From Algihabitans albus (GTDB lineage: Bacteria > Pseudomonadota > Alphaproteobacteria > Kiloniellales > DSM-21159): a stretch of 64,000 bases of DNA. Both the position numbers and the translations under genes were made by a program. This document shows, in pieces, positions 8,295 to 17,063 of the stretch. The notes under the pieces were generated by a model, which was not told the origin of the DNA, made no database searches, and saw nothing but the letters and a program-made list of their open reading frames with translations. Position 1 is the first letter of the stretch. Each line of letters begins with the position of its first letter. Where the stretch lies: NCBI RefSeq assembly GCF_003572205.1, contig NZ_QXNY01000005.1:496001-560000 (forward strand), read 5' to 3'.

Positions 8295-9994
8295 TCCTCC
8301 TCCAGCATCGGCAGCTTCAAGCCCTGCTCGCGGGCGCAGGCCTTGGCGAGATCGTAGCCGGCGTCGGCGTGGCGCATCACGCCGCTGGCCGGATCGTTCC
8401 AGAGCACCCGCCCGATCCGCCTGGCGGCCTCCTGCGTGCCGTCGCAGACGACCACCATGCCGGCATGCTGGGAGAAGCCCATGCCGACGCCGCCGCCATG
8501 GTGAAGCGATACCCAGGTGGCGCCGCTGGCCGTATTGAGCAGGGCATTGAGCAGCGGCCAGTCGGAGACGGCGTCGGAACCGTCGAGCATGGCCTCGGTC
8601 TCGCGGTTGGGGCTGGCGACCGAGCCCGAGTCCAGATGGTCGCGGCCGATCGCGATGGGCGCGCTCAACTCGCCGCTGGCCACCATCTCGTTGAAGGCCA
8701 GGCCGAGGCGGTGGCGCTGTCCCAGACCGACCCAGCAGATGCGCGCCGGCAAACCCTGAAAGTGAATCCGCTCCCGCGCCATGTCGAGCCAGGTGTGCAG
8801 GTGCGGGTCGTCTGGGATCAGCTCTTTTACCTTGGCGTCGGTCTTGTAGATGTCTTCGGGATCGCCGGAGAGCGCGCACCAGCGGAAGGGGCCGATGCCC
8901 CGGCAGAACAGCGGGCGGATGTAGGCGGGCACGAAGCCGGGAAAGTCGAAGGCCCGCTCTTCGCCCATCTCCAGCGCCATCTGGCGGATGTTGTTGCCGT
9001 AGTCGAGCGTCGGAACGCCGGCGCGGTGGAAGGCCAGCATCGCGTCCACCTGCAGCTTCATCGACTCCTTGGCGGCCTTGACCGTGCGCTCGGGGTCCGT
9101 TTCCTGCGCCCGCTCCCAGTCGTCCAGCGACCAGCCGGCGGGCAGGTAACCGTGCAGCGGGTCGTGGGCGCTGGTCTGGTCCGTCACGGCATCGGGCCGG
9201 ACCCCGCGCCGCAGCAGTTCGGGAAAGACCTCGGCGGCATTGCCCAGCAGGCCGATGGAGACGGCGTCTTTCTTGGCGCAGGCGGCGTCCAGCATCGCCA
9301 ACGCCTCCTCCAGGCTGTCCGTCTTGCGGTCGAGGTAGCCGGTCTCCAGCCGCCGTTCGATCCGGCTCGGCCGGCATTCCACGGCCAGCAGGCTGGCCCC
9401 GGCCATGGTCGCGGCCAATGGCTGCGCGCCGCCCATGCCGCCCAGTCCGCCGGTCAGGATCCAGCGGCCCGCCAGGTCGCCGCCGTAGTGCTGCCGCCCG
9501 ACCTCCACGAAGGTCTCGTAGGTGCCCTGCACGATGCCCTGGCTGCCGATGTAGATCCAGGAACCGGCGGTCATCTGGCCGTACATCATCAGGCCGAGCT
9601 TATCGAGCCGGGAGAAGTGCTCCCAATCGGCCCAGTGCGGCACCAGGTTGGAGTTGGCGATCAGCACCCGCGGCGCGTCGGCGTGGGTGCGGAAGACGCC
9701 GACCGGTTTGCCGGACTGCACCAGCAGGGTCTCGTCGGCCTCCAGATCGGTCAGCGCCGCGACGATGCGGTCGAAGGAGCGCCAGTCGCGCGCCGCGCGG
9801 CCGATGCCGCCATAGACCACCAGCTCCTCGGGTTTCTCCGCCACCTCCGGATCCAGATTGTTCATCAGCATGCGCAAGGGCGCTTCGGTCAGCCAGGACT
9901 TGGCCGAAAGCGCGCTGCCGCGCGGCGCGCGAATGCGGCGGGCGTTGTCGAGCCGGGGGTTCTCGGCGGCAGCTGCGGCGGTCTGGTCGGGCAT
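8291..9994 (-). CDS. hutU: Urocanate hydratase HutU
   Basis: Urocanase converts urocanate to 4-imidazolone-5-propanoate, the second step of histidine degradation, with tightly bound NAD+. The 567-residue length is normal. Diagnostic segments are [11 protein letters not shown], a Gly-rich NAD-binding stretch [11 protein letters not shown], and [16 protein letters not shown], which carries the active-site cysteine region near residue 410. The start at 9994 is chosen over one 27 bases upstream because GGGGAG precedes it at proper spacing. It is divergent from hutG and overlaps the downstream hydrolase gene by 4 bases. Identification is certain. Confidence 0.97.
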   Translation of the reverse strand: MPDQTAAAAAENPRLDNARRIRAPRGSALSAKSWLTEAPLRMLMNNLDPEVAEKPEELVVYGGIGRAARDWRSFDRIVAALTDLEADETLLVQSGKPVGVFRTHADAPRVLIANSNLVPHWADWEHFSRLDKLGLMMYGQMTAGSWIYIGSQGIVQGTYETFVEVGRQHYGGDLAGRWILTGGLGGMGGAQPLAATMAGASLLAVECRPSRIERRLETGYLDRKTDSLEEALAMLDAACAKKDAVSIGLLGNAAEVFPELLRRGVRPDAVTDQTSAHDPLHGYLPAGWSLDDWERAQETDPERTVKAAKESMKLQVDAMLAFHRAGVPTLDYGNNIRQMALEMGEERAFDFPGFVPAYIRPLFCRGIGPFRWCALSGDPEDIYKTDAKVKELIPDDPHLHTWLDMARERIHFQGLPARICWVGLGQRHRLGLAFNEMVASGELSAPIAIGRDHLDSGSVASPNRETEAMLDGSDAVSDWPLLNALLNTASGATWVSLHHGGGVGMGFSQHAGMVVVCDGTQEAARRIGRVLWNDPASGVMRHADAGYDLAKACAREQGLKLPMLEEE

Positions 9995-10079
9995 GGCGAT
10001 GGACTCCCCTTTGGCGGGCACGGCGATTCAGCCTATAGCATTCTCGCGGGCCGAGACGATGGTGCCGCGAAGGGAGTTT

Positions 10080-10910
10080 ATGGAAAACGACAGCCAGGTT
10101 TACCGTTTCGCCCCAGGCCGCACGCCGCTGCTGGTCTCCATCCCTCATTGCGGGACCCTGGTGCCGCCGGACCTTCGCGCCAGCTTCACGGCCGAGGCGC
10201 AGCTTCTGGCCGACACGGACTGGTACGTGGACCAGCTCTACCACTTCGCGGTGGAGCTGGGCGCCGGCATCATCGCGGCGCGCTGGTCGCGCTATGTGAT
10301 CGATCTCAACCGCGCCCCGGATGGGCAGGCGCTTTATGCCGGTGCCAACAACACCGAACTCTGTCCCGTCACGACCTTCGACGAGCAGCCGATCTACCTG
10401 CCCGGCAGTGCCCCGGATGTCGCCGAGATCGGGCAGCGCCGGGTCGCCTATTGGGAGCCCTATCACGACAAGATCGCCGAGGAGATGAAGCGCCTGCACG
10501 ACCGGCACGGTGTCGCGGTGCTCTGGGAAGCCCATTCGATCCGCAGCCATGTGCCGCGTTTCTTCGAGGGGCGGCTGACCGATCTCAACCTCGGCACGGC
10601 GGAGGGCCGCAGCGCGGCGCCGGAGGGCCGCAGCGCGGCGCCGGAGCTGATCGCCGCGGTTGCCGCAGCGGCCCGCAGCGGCCCCTTCGAGCTGGCTGTC
10701 GACGGGCGCTTCAAGGGCGGCTATCTGACGCGCAGCAATGGCCGTCCGAGCGAGGGCTGGCACGCCCTGCAGATGGAACTGGCTCAGGACCTCTACATGG
10801 AGGAAACCCCGCCCTTCGCCTATCGGCAAGAGTTGGCGGCGGAGCTGCGGCCGACCTTGCGCGCGATGCTGGAGGCGGCGTTGCGGTGGGCGGCAAGTCC
10901 GGCACGTTAG
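10080..10910 (+). CDS. hutG: N-formylglutamate deformylase HutG
   Basis: Zinc-dependent amidohydrolase that releases formate from N-formylglutamate, the last step of the five-step histidine pathway. The start at 10080 has AAGGGAG just upstream; an open frame extends further 5' but belongs to the hutU antisense region. Family features are SIPHCGTLVP near residue 20, DTDWYVDQLYHF, WEAHSIRSHVPRFFEG and DLNLGTA. The protein is 276 residues. A perfect 21-bp tandem duplication (10601-10642) repeats the residues EGRSAAP within the loop after DLNLGTA. Its presence with hutF shows that this organism uses the deiminase plus deformylase branch rather than direct formiminoglutamase. Confidence 0.95.
   Translation: MENDSQVYRFAPGRTPLLVSIPHCGTLVPPDLRASFTAEAQLLADTDWYVDQLYHFAVELGAGIIAARWSRYVIDLNRAPDGQALYAGANNTELCPVTTFDEQPIYLPGSAPDVAEIGQRRVAYWEPYHDKIAEEMKRLHDRHGVAVLWEAHSIRSHVPRFFEGRLTDLNLGTAEGRSAAPEGRSAAPELIAAVAAAARSGPFELAVDGRFKGGYLTRSNGRPSEGWHALQMELAQDLYMEETPPFAYRQELAAELRPTLRAMLEAALRWAASPAR
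10601..10642 (+). repeat. 21-bp perfect tandem duplication inside hutG
   Basis: Two identical 21-bp units abut at 10601-10621 and 10622-10642, each encoding EGRSAAP in frame. The insertion falls in a surface-type loop following DLNLGTA, so it should be tolerated. It may be a recent slippage event or strain polymorphism. Confidence 0.95.
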
Positions 10911-10946
10911 CGGCGCCCGAGCCGGTCGAAGGGTGCCGGCTTCGCA

Positions 10947-11735
10947 CTATCCGCTTCGTCCGGCGTCCGCGAAGTACCGCCCCGGCGTCGTCCCCAGCGC
11001 CGTGCGGAAGGCGGCGATGAAGGCGCTGACGCTGTCGTAGCCGACCTCGAAGGCGACGGCTGTGACCGGCTGGCCCGCGCCAAGGTGCTCCAGCGCGGCG
11101 AGCAGGCGGGCCTGGCGGCGCCACTCGCGGAAGGTTAGGCCGGTCTCGGCCCGGAAGCGGCGGATCAGATTGCGCCGGGACAGGCCCAGCTCGCCGGCCC
11201 AGGCGTCGAGGCCACGCGAGTCCTGGGGATCGGCCAGCAGTCTGGCGGTCAGGCGCTTGAGCCGCGAGTCGGCCGGTTGGGGCAGGGTGAGCGGCAGGGC
11301 CTCGCTCGCCGTCAGTTCCTCGCACAGCAGCGCGCGCAGGTGCGGGTTGCCGGCGGCGGCCGGATCGCTCGCCAACCGCATCAGGATTTCGCGCAGCAGC
11401 GGCGGCACGCCGCAGACCCGGCAAAGGTTGCCGAAACCGGGCGGCGCCTCGCGCAGATAGATCGTCCGCAGGGCGACCGACGTATGGCAGCGCAAGGCGT
11501 GCCGGCGTCCGGCCGGCATCCAGAGGGCGCGGCCCGGCGGCACCACCCAGACCGCCGCCTCGCTGGTCACCCGCAGGATGCCGCTGGCGGCGTGGATGAC
11601 CTGATGCGTGTCGTGGCTGTGGGCCGCGATGCGATGGCCGGCGGGATGATCCTCCGCAAGCCCCCGCAGCGGCGCCTCCGCTGTAGTGGATGGCTGCTCG
11701 GCATCCGGCACTTCGGCGATATTTTTAGGCTGCAT
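10947..11735 (-). CDS. AraC-family regulator with cupin sensor (NimR-like)
   Basis: A 262-residue AraC-type regulator. The N-terminal half is a cupin-like sensor (HRIAAHSHDTHQVIHAASG, then VVPPGRALWMPAGRRHAL). The C-terminal third carries two helix-turn-helix motifs (LDAWAGELGLSRRNLIRRF; VTAVAFEVGYDSVSAFIAAF). It is divergent from an MFS gene with a 68-base gap, the same arrangement as E. coli nimR/nimT, so it probably controls that exporter. It lies inside the hut region, yet its partner appears to be the MFS gene rather than hut. Confidence 0.9.
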   Translation of the reverse strand: MQPKNIAEVPDAEQPSTTAEAPLRGLAEDHPAGHRIAAHSHDTHQVIHAASGILRVTSEAAVWVVPPGRALWMPAGRRHALRCHTSVALRTIYLREAPPGFGNLCRVCGVPPLLREILMRLASDPAAAGNPHLRALLCEELTASEALPLTLPQPADSRLKRLTARLLADPQDSRGLDAWAGELGLSRRNLIRRFRAETGLTFREWRRQARLLAALEHLGAGQPVTAVAFEVGYDSVSAFIAAFRTALGTTPGRYFADAGRSG

Positions 11736-11803
11736 AGCGCAAGAATGATGACGCCTGTGTCCCTAAGCTGTCCAGGTCTGCCAATTCCCGACCGGACGTC
11801 GCC

Positions 11804-13015
11804 ATGCCCTCGGAAACCTTCGTTCCCCTCTCGCGCGAAGCCCGGCACCCGGCCGCCGCCGGGCAATTGGTCGTGCTGCATGCCGCCCACTTCGCCTGTC
11901 ACTACAAGCTGCTGATTTTTCCGACCGCGGTGATCGCACTCGAGCGGGCCTGGGGGCTGGACTACGGCGCGGCCCTGGCGCTGGGCACGCCGCTCTATGT
12001 CGCTTTCGCTCTGGCGACGCTGCCGGCCGGCTGGCTGGGGGACCGCTGCAACGGCGACCGGCTGATCGGGCTGCAGTTCCTCGGCTCCGGTCTGGCAGCC
12101 ATCGCCGCCGGCCTGGCGCAGACGCAGCTGCAGTTCATGGCGGCGCTGGCGGCACTGGGCCTTTTCGCGGCGATCTACCATCCGGTCGGCCTGGCCATGG
12201 TGACCCGCCTGAGTGCGCGGCGCGGGCGGGCGTTGGCGGTCAACGGCGTCTTCGGCAACCTGGGTCTGGCGGCGGCGACCGTCTCCACGGCCTTGCTGGC
12301 CGAGGCCTACGGCTGGCGCAGCGCGTTCCTGCTGCCGGGTGCGGTCGCGGCAGTTGGGGGCGCCCTGCACCTGCTGCTGCGGCGGGCGGCGCCGCTGCCG
12401 CCCGCCATGGAAGAGGCACAGGTGACGCCGGCGGCCATCTCGGCGAGCCGCCGGACCCAGCTGCGTGTCCTGGCGGTGGTGCTGCTGGCCGCGCTCTTCA
12501 GCGGCATCGTCTTCAACGGGGTCAGCGTCTCCCTGCCGAAGCTCTTCGACGAACGGCTGGGGACGCTGGCGCCAGGGTTGGCGCAGGTCGGAGGTTACGG
12601 TGCGCTGGTCTTCGCCCTTGCCGCCTTCGCGCAATTGCCGGTCGGCGCGCTGCTCGACCGTTTGGGCGGACGGCCGGTGATGCTGGGGCTCTACGCGCTG
12701 GTGGTGATGGCGCTGATCCTGCTATCCAAAGCTGCGGGGCTGGCGGCTCTGCCGCTGGCGACCGTGACGGTGACTCTGATGTTCGCCGGCATCCCGATAA
12801 CCGGCTGGCTGATGGGCCGCTACGTCGCGGTGACTTGGCGCTCCCGCGCCTTCGCGCTGGAGTACGTGCTGGCGCTCGGCGTCAGTTCCTCCGTGGTACC
12901 GGCCATGGCCGCCCTGCACCTGGCTGGGCGGGGTTTCGACCTGCAGTACCTGCTCTTCGCCGCCTCCGCCGCCGTGGTGTTCGGCGCGGCCTCTCTGCTG
13001 CCGAGACGCAGCTAG
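11804..13015 (+). CDS. Major facilitator superfamily transporter
   Basis: A 403-residue MFS protein with about 12 hydrophobic segments. The loop between helices 2 and 3 reads [14 protein letters not shown], a variant of the MFS motif A, and a second copy occurs in the C-terminal half ([15 protein letters not shown]). The start at 11804 follows the divergent AraC-type gene. The substrate is unknown; regulator pairing suggests drug or metabolite efflux. Its stop overlaps the hutI stop on the opposite strand within a shared CTAG at 13012-13015, leaving no space for a terminator between the two genes. Confidence 0.88.
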   Translation: MPSETFVPLSREARHPAAAGQLVVLHAAHFACHYKLLIFPTAVIALERAWGLDYGAALALGTPLYVAFALATLPAGWLGDRCNGDRLIGLQFLGSGLAAIAAGLAQTQLQFMAALAALGLFAAIYHPVGLAMVTRLSARRGRALAVNGVFGNLGLAAATVSTALLAEAYGWRSAFLLPGAVAAVGGALHLLLRRAAPLPPAMEEAQVTPAAISASRRTQLRVLAVVLLAALFSGIVFNGVSVSLPKLFDERLGTLAPGLAQVGGYGALVFALAAFAQLPVGALLDRLGGRPVMLGLYALVVMALILLSKAAGLAALPLATVTVTLMFAGIPITGWLMGRYVAVTWRSRAFALEYVLALGVSSSVVPAMAALHLAGRGFDLQYLLFAASAAVVFGAASLLPRRS

Positions 13016-14259
13016 CATTCGATCGTCGGCAGTTCCCGCCTTTTTCCGGCCTGCACGGCAAAGGTCAGCGGGTTGAAGCCCATCCGGTAGGCCAGTTCGC
13101 CGGGCCGCTCGATGTCCCAGATCGCCAGATCGGCGGCCTTGCCGACCTCGAGAGTGCCATGACTTTCACCCATGCCCAGGGCCGCGGCGGCGTTGCGGGT
13201 GAAGCCGGCCAGGGCTTCCTCGGGCGTCAGGCGGAAGAGGGTGCAGGCCAGGTTCATCGTCAGCAGCGGCGAGGTCAACGGGGCACTGCCGGGGTTGCAG
13301 TCCGTCGCCAGGGCCATGGGCACGGCATGACGGCGTAAGGCTTCGACGGGCGGCAGTTGCGTCTCGCGCAGCACGTAGAAGGCCCCCGGCAGCAACACGG
13401 CGACCGTGCCGGCCTCGGCCATGGCGGCGACGCCGTCTTCGTCGGTGTATTCCAGATGATCGGCAGAGAGGGCGCCGAAGCGTGCGGCCAGCGCCGCGCC
13501 GCCCAGATTTGAAAGCTGATCGGCGTGCAGCTTGACCGGCAGGCCCAGCTCGCGGGCGGTGGTGAAGAGCCGCGCGGTCTCCTCCGGCGTGAAGGCGATG
13601 CCCTCGCAGAAGGCATCGACCGCGTCCGCCAGGCCGCTTTCGGCCAGGACCGGCAGCATGGCGATCACCGCCTCCAGGTAGCCGGCGCGGTCCTCGGCGT
13701 ACTCCGGCGGGACGGCGTGGGCACCCAGGAAGGAGGTGCGCACCGTCACGGGGTAGTCGCCGCCCAGGCGCCGGGCGACCCGCAGCATCTTGGTTTCCGC
13801 CTCCAGCGTCAGCCCATAGCCCGACTTGATCTCGACCGTCGTGACACCCTCCCGCAGCAGGGCCTCCAGACGGGGGCGGGCGGTCTGCAACAGGTCGTCC
13901 TCGCTGGCCGCACGGGTGGCCGCCACCGTGGCGGCGATGCCGCCGCCAGCGCGCGCGATCTCCTCGTAGGTCGCGCCGGTCAGCCGCAGTTCGAACTCTG
14001 CCGCGCGATCGCCGCCGTAGACCAGATGGGTGTGGCAGTCGATCAGACCCGGCGTGACCCAGCGCCCCTCCAGCGGCAGCAACTCCCTCGCGTTCCGATG
14101 CAGCAGGTCGTCCGTCGGCCCGATCCAGGCGATGGCGCCGTCCTTGACTGCTAGCGCTATGCCCTCCCGAGCGCCATAGGGGACGCCGGCCGCGGCCATC
14201 GTCGCCAGCCGCGCATCGGTGAAGAGGATGTCCCAGGCCTCTCGCTCTCGCTCCGGCAT
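13012..14259 (-). CDS. hutI: Imidazolonepropionase HutI
   Basis: Metal-dependent amidohydrolase that opens 4-imidazolone-5-propanoate to N-formimidoyl-L-glutamate, step three of histidine degradation. The start at 14259 gives 415 residues with the metal-binding H76-x-H78 in [15 protein letters not shown], the substrate Arg in the same loop, KSGYGL, and [10 protein letters not shown] with the catalytic Asp. CAGGAG lies 11 bases upstream; a longer frame starts at 14295 but adds only a low-complexity tail. It is divergent from hutF across about 95 bases. Identification is certain. Confidence 0.97.
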   Translation of the reverse strand: MPEREREAWDILFTDARLATMAAAGVPYGAREGIALAVKDGAIAWIGPTDDLLHRNARELLPLEGRWVTPGLIDCHTHLVYGGDRAAEFELRLTGATYEEIARAGGGIAATVAATRAASEDDLLQTARPRLEALLREGVTTVEIKSGYGLTLEAETKMLRVARRLGGDYPVTVRTSFLGAHAVPPEYAEDRAGYLEAVIAMLPVLAESGLADAVDAFCEGIAFTPEETARLFTTARELGLPVKLHADQLSNLGGAALAARFGALSADHLEYTDEDGVAAMAEAGTVAVLLPGAFYVLRETQLPPVEALRRHAVPMALATDCNPGSAPLTSPLLTMNLACTLFRLTPEEALAGFTRNAAAALGMGESHGTLEVGKAADLAIWDIERPGELAYRMGFNPLTFAVQAGKRRELPTIEC

Positions 14260-14354
14260 GGCGGATAAGGCTCCTGTTTGCGGTCCAGGGGGCAATGCTC
14301 TATGCGGACAGTCAGGGTAACGCCGTCAGCTTACCGGCGCCGTGGAGCGGGTCC

Positions 14355-15743
14355 ATGATCTTCCATCGTCTTTTCGCCGAACAGGCCTTGTTGCCGGACG
14401 GCTGGGCGCGGAATGTGCTCTTTGAAGTCGATGCCGATGGTTTCGTCTCGGCGGTTACGGCGGACAGTCCCGGCCAGAGTCCAGGCGAGGGCGCGGAACG
14501 GGTGGCGGGACCGGTGGTCCCGGGCATGGCCAACCTGCACAGCCACGCCTTTCAGCGCGTCATGGCCGGTCTGGCCGAGCAGGCGGCTCATCCCGACGAC
14601 TCTTTCTGGACCTGGCGGGAGCTGATGTACCGGTTCGTGGGCCGGCTCGACCCGCCGCAGATCGAGGCCATCGCAACTCAGCTCTATGTCGAACTGCTCA
14701 AGGCCGGCTACACGGCGGTCGGCGAGTTCCACTACCTGCATCACGCCCCGGACGGCGCGGCCTATGCGGATCGGGCCGAGACGGGCAAGCGCCTGCTGGC
14801 CGCCGCCCGTACGGCCGGTCTCGGGATCACCCTGCTGCCGGTGCTCTACGGCTACGGCGGGTTCGGCGGTCAGCCGCTTGGCGAGGGGCAGCGGCGGTTC
14901 CGTAACGATCCCGAGGGCATCCTGGAGATCGTCGCAAGGCTGCAGGCCGCCGCGTCCGGCGATCCCCAGGTGCGTATCGGCCTGGCGCCCCATTCCTTGC
15001 GTGCGGTAACGCCGGGGTCGCTGTCCGAGGCGCTGGAGGGGGTGAACGCCTTGGACCCGGCCGCTCCGCTCCATATCCATGTCGCCGAACAGACCAAGGA
15101 GGTCGAGGAGTGCCTTGCCTGGTGCGGTCGCCGGCCCGTGGCCTGGCTGCTCGGCGAGGTGGCGGTGGATTCGCGTTGGTGCCTGGTCCATGCCACCCAC
15201 ATGGAGTCGTCGGAAACCGGGGCGCTGGCGCGCAGCGGCGCCGTTGCCGGCCTTTGCCCGACCACGGAGGCCAATCTAGGCGACGGGCTCTTCGACGGCC
15301 CGCGCTTCTGGACGGCGGGCGGAGCCTGGGGCATCGGCTCCGACAGCCATGTCTCGCAGAGCCCGATCGAGGAGCTGCGACTGCTGGAGTACGGGCAGCG
15401 TCTGCGCGACCGGCGGCGCAACGTGCTGCGCGGCACGGCACCCGGGGTGGGCGCGGAGCTCTTTCGCGGTGCTTTGGCGGGGGGTGCCCAGGCGTTAGGC
15501 CGGCCGCTCGGCCGGCTGGCGCCGGGGTCTCGGGCCGATCTGCTGGTGCTCGATCCCGAGACGCCGGCGCTGATCGGCCTGGAGGGCGACCCGCTGCTCG
15601 ACGCGCTGGTCTTCGCCGGGAACGTCAATCCGGTGCGCGACGTGGCGGTCGGCGGCCGCTGGGTCGTCCGCCAGGGCCGTCACACGGCCGAAGCGCAGGC
15701 TTTGCGCGGTTTCGCGGAGGCGCGGCGGGCGCTTCTGGCCTAA
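14355..15743 (+). CDS. hutF: Formimidoylglutamate deiminase HutF
   Basis: Amidohydrolase that converts N-formimidoyl-L-glutamate to N-formyl-L-glutamate and ammonia. Taking the start at 14355 gives 462 residues, with the metal site H62-x-H64 in GMANLHSHAFQRVMAG, FHYLHH, HIHVAEQTKEVEEC and GSDSHVSQSP containing the catalytic Asp. A start at 14295 is also open but would add 20 residues before the usual N-terminus. HutF supplies the substrate of HutG, so the two define the five-step route. It is divergent from hutI. Confidence 0.95.
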   Translation: MIFHRLFAEQALLPDGWARNVLFEVDADGFVSAVTADSPGQSPGEGAERVAGPVVPGMANLHSHAFQRVMAGLAEQAAHPDDSFWTWRELMYRFVGRLDPPQIEAIATQLYVELLKAGYTAVGEFHYLHHAPDGAAYADRAETGKRLLAAARTAGLGITLLPVLYGYGGFGGQPLGEGQRRFRNDPEGILEIVARLQAAASGDPQVRIGLAPHSLRAVTPGSLSEALEGVNALDPAAPLHIHVAEQTKEVEECLAWCGRRPVAWLLGEVAVDSRWCLVHATHMESSETGALARSGAVAGLCPTTEANLGDGLFDGPRFWTAGGAWGIGSDSHVSQSPIEELRLLEYGQRLRDRRRNVLRGTAPGVGAELFRGALAGGAQALGRPLGRLAPGSRADLLVLDPETPALIGLEGDPLLDALVFAGNVNPVRDVAVGGRWVVRQGRHTAEAQALRGFAEARRALLA

Positions 15744-15801
15744 GCTGTTTCGACGAACTAGGTTAGGATGACGCGCCGTTTCAACCTTCGCACAGTGACG
15801 T

Positions 15802-16419
15802 ATGAGCCGAGTCGTTCTGCCTGCCGACGCCGACACGGTCGCCGGCGCCCTCGCCGACATCCAGCACCGCCGCGCTTACGTCGAGGCCCTTGTCGCGACC
15901 ATGGAGGCCTTGCCGACCCCGGAGCCAGAGCGCTACGGCGATCACGACGCCTGGTACCTGGTAGCCCTCCAGGACGGCCTCTTCCGCCGCGTCTTCGTCG
16001 TGGAGTACCGCGCCTGGCGCAGCCGGATCCGCGATCTGGTACGCGACCAGCTTTCGGCCCAGGGACTGGATTCGGATCTCTGGCGGCCGGTGGAGGAAGC
16101 CCGCGACGCGGCCGCCTTCGTCTTCCAGGTGCGCCTTCTTTTTGCAGAGGAGCTGGAGTGCGATCTCGGCAGCGAGGTTTGGGACGGGCTGCAGGAACTG
16201 GCCGCGGTGGCCGAAGCGATCGCCGAGTCGTCGCGGGCGGCCCGCCTGGAGTTGGCGGAGCGCCACCCGGACTACTTCTCGGATCTCGACGTTTTCGGCG
16301 ACGGCGACCCTACGGGACGCTTGACGCTGTCTCACGACCTGGCACGCCGGGCCTTCGGCTTCGCGACCGCCTTCTGGAGCGCTTTGCCTTACGAGGCTGT
16401 GGCGGCGGCCGAAGCTTGA
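15802..16419 (+). CDS. Hypothetical protein, mostly helical
   Basis: A 205-residue protein that I do not recognise. It is predicted to be helical and acidic, with aromatic-rich patches (DHDAWYLVALQDGLFRRVF, VVEYRAWRSRIRDLV) and no signal peptide, membrane segment or obvious motif. Start and codon use agree with the region. It follows hutF by 58 bases on the same strand and could be co-transcribed, but nothing links it to histidine metabolism. A nested inverted repeat lies at its 3' end. Confidence 0.75.
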   Translation: MSRVVLPADADTVAGALADIQHRRAYVEALVATMEALPTPEPERYGDHDAWYLVALQDGLFRRVFVVEYRAWRSRIRDLVRDQLSAQGLDSDLWRPVEEARDAAAFVFQVRLLFAEELECDLGSEVWDGLQELAAVAEAIAESSRAARLELAERHPDYFSDLDVFGDGDPTGRLTLSHDLARRAFGFATAFWSALPYEAVAAAEA

Positions 16420-16475
16420 CCTGACGCCGTTGCCGCGCGCGACCGTGCGGCGCCTCGCGGCACGGCTGTCAGGTC
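16418..16475. terminator. Nested inverted repeat between convergent genes
   Basis: Outer arms GACCTGAC (16418-16425) and GTCAGGTC (16468-16475) are perfect. Inside lies a second hairpin, CCGTGC (16443-16448) with GCACGG (16460-16465), extended by GCG/CGC around a CCT loop. It overlaps the stop of the plus-strand gene and ends 17 bases before the stop of the minus-strand small gene. Lack of a T tract makes intrinsic termination uncertain; a bidirectional terminator or 3'-end stabiliser is plausible. Confidence 0.5.
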
Positions 16476-16492
16476 TTGGTCGGGCGCGCGGG

Positions 16493-16672
16493 TCAATTGA
16501 TGATGCTGCCCCGCAGCTCGGACATCTGCTTCACGAAGGCGCTGCTGCGCAACTGGTCGATCAAGGCATCGAAGTCGCTCTTGCTCCGGCGCAGTTGCAT
16601 CGACTGCGTTTCCGTTTTCTGGAAACAGTCCACCATCGAGAGATCCATGCCAACGCGATTGGTGTTCTTCAT
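16493..16672 (-). CDS. Small hypothetical protein (59 aa)
   Basis: Short reading frame starting MKNTNRVGMDLSMVDCFQ. It is preceded by GGAG six bases before the ATG at 16672. Longer starts exist (16684, 16780), but the region upstream of 16672 is AT-rich with poor codon bias, whereas codons within the short version have strong G/C preference at third positions. The C-terminal half is basic and helical (QLRRSKSDFDALIDQLRSS). No family recognised. It is convergent with the 205-residue gene. Confidence 0.5.
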   Translation of the reverse strand: MKNTNRVGMDLSMVDCFQKTETQSMQLRRSKSDFDALIDQLRSSAFVKQMSELRGSIIN

Positions 16673-17063
16673 CGTCCACTCCATGACTGAATTTGCCAGG
16701 ACATTACGGGGCGAGGTGGGGCTTGGATCATTCGAGTCTGCAGCCTGCCGAATATTTTTCCCTACAAGCCCGATATTCATTTTTTGTTTGCCAATACTTG
16801 ATCGAAAGAATTTCGATTATTCAAAGGCTTAACCCAATTCCGCGGGCTGAGCGTGGAGTGATGGGCGGGCGAAGAAAAAGCCTGCGTCTTCCAAACCAAC
16901 GTTGATCTATTTTCATTCTTGGTTGTTCGATATGACAGATAATCGCGGCATGAGTGTTTGAAAACGGATTGTAATTATTGCTGAGCAACATCGCTCATTA
17001 ACGGTGCGGTAAAGGATCGGGCGCATCTTTTACGGACTTGGAACGCAAACGAGCGAGCAAAAA
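16673..17063. other. AT-rich intergenic region upstream of the chemoreceptor gene
   Basis: About 390 bases without a convincing gene, clearly richer in A and T than the rest of the window. It holds a 17-bp palindrome at 16801-16817 (ATCGAAA, GAA, TTTCGAT) and several short T or A runs. It probably contains the promoters of the divergent small gene and chemoreceptor gene, but I cannot place a confident -35/-10 pair. Confidence 0.5.
16801..16817. promoter_or_regulatory. 17-bp palindrome, candidate regulator site
   Basis: ATCGAAAGAATTTCGAT has perfect 7-bp arms around a 3-base centre. It lies about 130 bases upstream of the 59-residue gene and 247 bases upstream of the chemoreceptor start. A binding protein is not identifiable from sequence. 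Confidence 0.4.

Noticed and set aside
8042-11020. 992-codon plus-strand open frame across hutU and hutG
   Set aside because: Antisense or out-of-frame shadow of hutU, hutG and the hydrolase; no family motif, arginine-rich composition.
10947-13015. AraC/MFS pair as a mobile insertion
   Set aside because: No terminal repeats, target duplication or transposase seen; composition matches the surroundings.
16673-17063. Possible tRNA or small RNA gene in the AT-rich gap
   Set aside because: No cloverleaf arms, T-arm consensus or clear terminator could be found by eye.
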